6,211 nucleotides of DNA. Origin: Angelakisella sp. GTDB lineage: Bacteria > Bacillota > Clostridia > Oscillospirales > Ruminococcaceae. Of this stretch, positions 6,050 to 6,211 are shown piece by piece; position 1 is the first letter of the stretch, and every line of letters starts with the position of its first letter. Position numbers and translations under genes: made by a program. The DNA is taken from positions 1 through 6,211 of the forward strand of contig WSMP01000091.1 in the NCBI GenBank assembly GCA_013316495.1. The letters run 5' to 3'. The notes beneath the pieces were generated by a model, which saw only the letters and a program-made list of their open reading frames with translations, did not search any database and was not told the origin of the DNA.

Positions 6050-6211
6050 ACCCGGCCCTAAGGGGCCTTAACCCTTCGGAGGGCGACAGGGACTGCCTGG
6101 AGTTTTAGATGCCAGAGCCGAAAACCGCCAGGGTGCCCCCGGTATCCCAGGCTCCCGGACCTTCTGCGGAAGGTCCGGGAGCCCTAACGGGCCGCTAATG
6201 CGTCCCTTCGG
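6024..6211. repeat. two copies of a mosaic intergenic element
   Basis: Two blocks recur in the same order. GGGTGCCCCCGG occurs at 6027-6038 and 6131-6142. A second block, GCCCTAA-(G/C)GGGCC-(T/C)TAA-CCCTTCGG, occurs at 6055-6079 and, with six extra bases, at 6181-6211, where the window ends. In the second copy a 15-bp hairpin stands between the two blocks. The stretch from 5991 to the window end holds no open frame I would call a gene, and this repeat family is what it contains. Confidence 0.65.
6150..6183. repeat. 15-bp perfect hairpin with TGCG loop
   Basis: Bases 6150-6164 are the exact reverse complement of 6169-6183 around the tetraloop TGCG at 6165-6168. The stem is GC-rich and would be very stable. 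No T-run follows on either strand, so it is not a standard intrinsic terminator. It may be a palindromic element inserted into the surrounding repeat. Confidence 0.85.

Noticed and set aside
6098..6124. Possible second sigma-28 promoter (GCCGAAAA at 6117-6124)
   Set aside because: The -10 is imperfect and no TAAA stands at the required distance; TGGA is found there instead.
5997..6150. CRISPR-like array in the right-hand repeats
   Set aside because: The first two units are directly adjacent with no spacers, the third is distant, and lengths vary; no cas-like gene is present.

Overview
The window carries a late flagellar gene block from a GC-rich Gram-positive bacterium. The gene order flgK - flgL - DUF6470 (YviE-type) - fliW - csrA is the arrangement seen in Firmicutes. 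Third codon positions are strongly G/C-biased, Shine-Dalgarno sites are of the GGAGG type, and TTG and GTG starts are used. Together these suggest a motile, high-GC member of the Clostridia, perhaps Oscillospiraceae-like. That placement is inference from composition and synteny, not from a marker gene.

Layout. Positions 1-54 hold a large perfect inverted repeat, followed by a candidate sigma-28 (SigD/FliA) promoter at 91-114. The plus-strand operon follows: flgK (136-1722), flgL (1753-3291, with an unusual repeat-containing insertion), a DUF6470 gene (3326-3922), a 114-nt gap with a strong 17-bp hairpin, fliW (4037-4468) and csrA (4462-4743), which overlaps fliW by 7 nt. A gene on the opposite strand (5425-4700) encodes a YcgR/PilZ-like protein and overlaps the 3' end of csrA by 44 bp. 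After a short AT-rich divergent gap, a plus-strand gene (5517-5990) encodes a small helical protein resembling the FliT/FlgN secretion chaperones. The last 220 bases contain no gene but hold a family of GC-rich repeats and a 15-bp hairpin.

How the genes fit together. FlgK and FlgL form the junction between hook and filament. FliW and CsrA form the partner switch that ties flagellin translation to flagellin export. DUF6470 is a syntenic companion of unknown mechanism. A YcgR-like protein could connect motility to cyclic-di-GMP, but its PilZ signature is degenerate. The FliT/FlgN-like protein could be a chaperone for hook-associated proteins or the cap. The flagellin gene, often found next to csrA, is not in the window.

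I see no clearly novel system. The points most worth a second look are the repeat insertion in FlgL, the hairpin ahead of fliW, the csrA/YcgR-like tail overlap with an extended CsrA tail, and the duplicated mosaic repeats at the right end.
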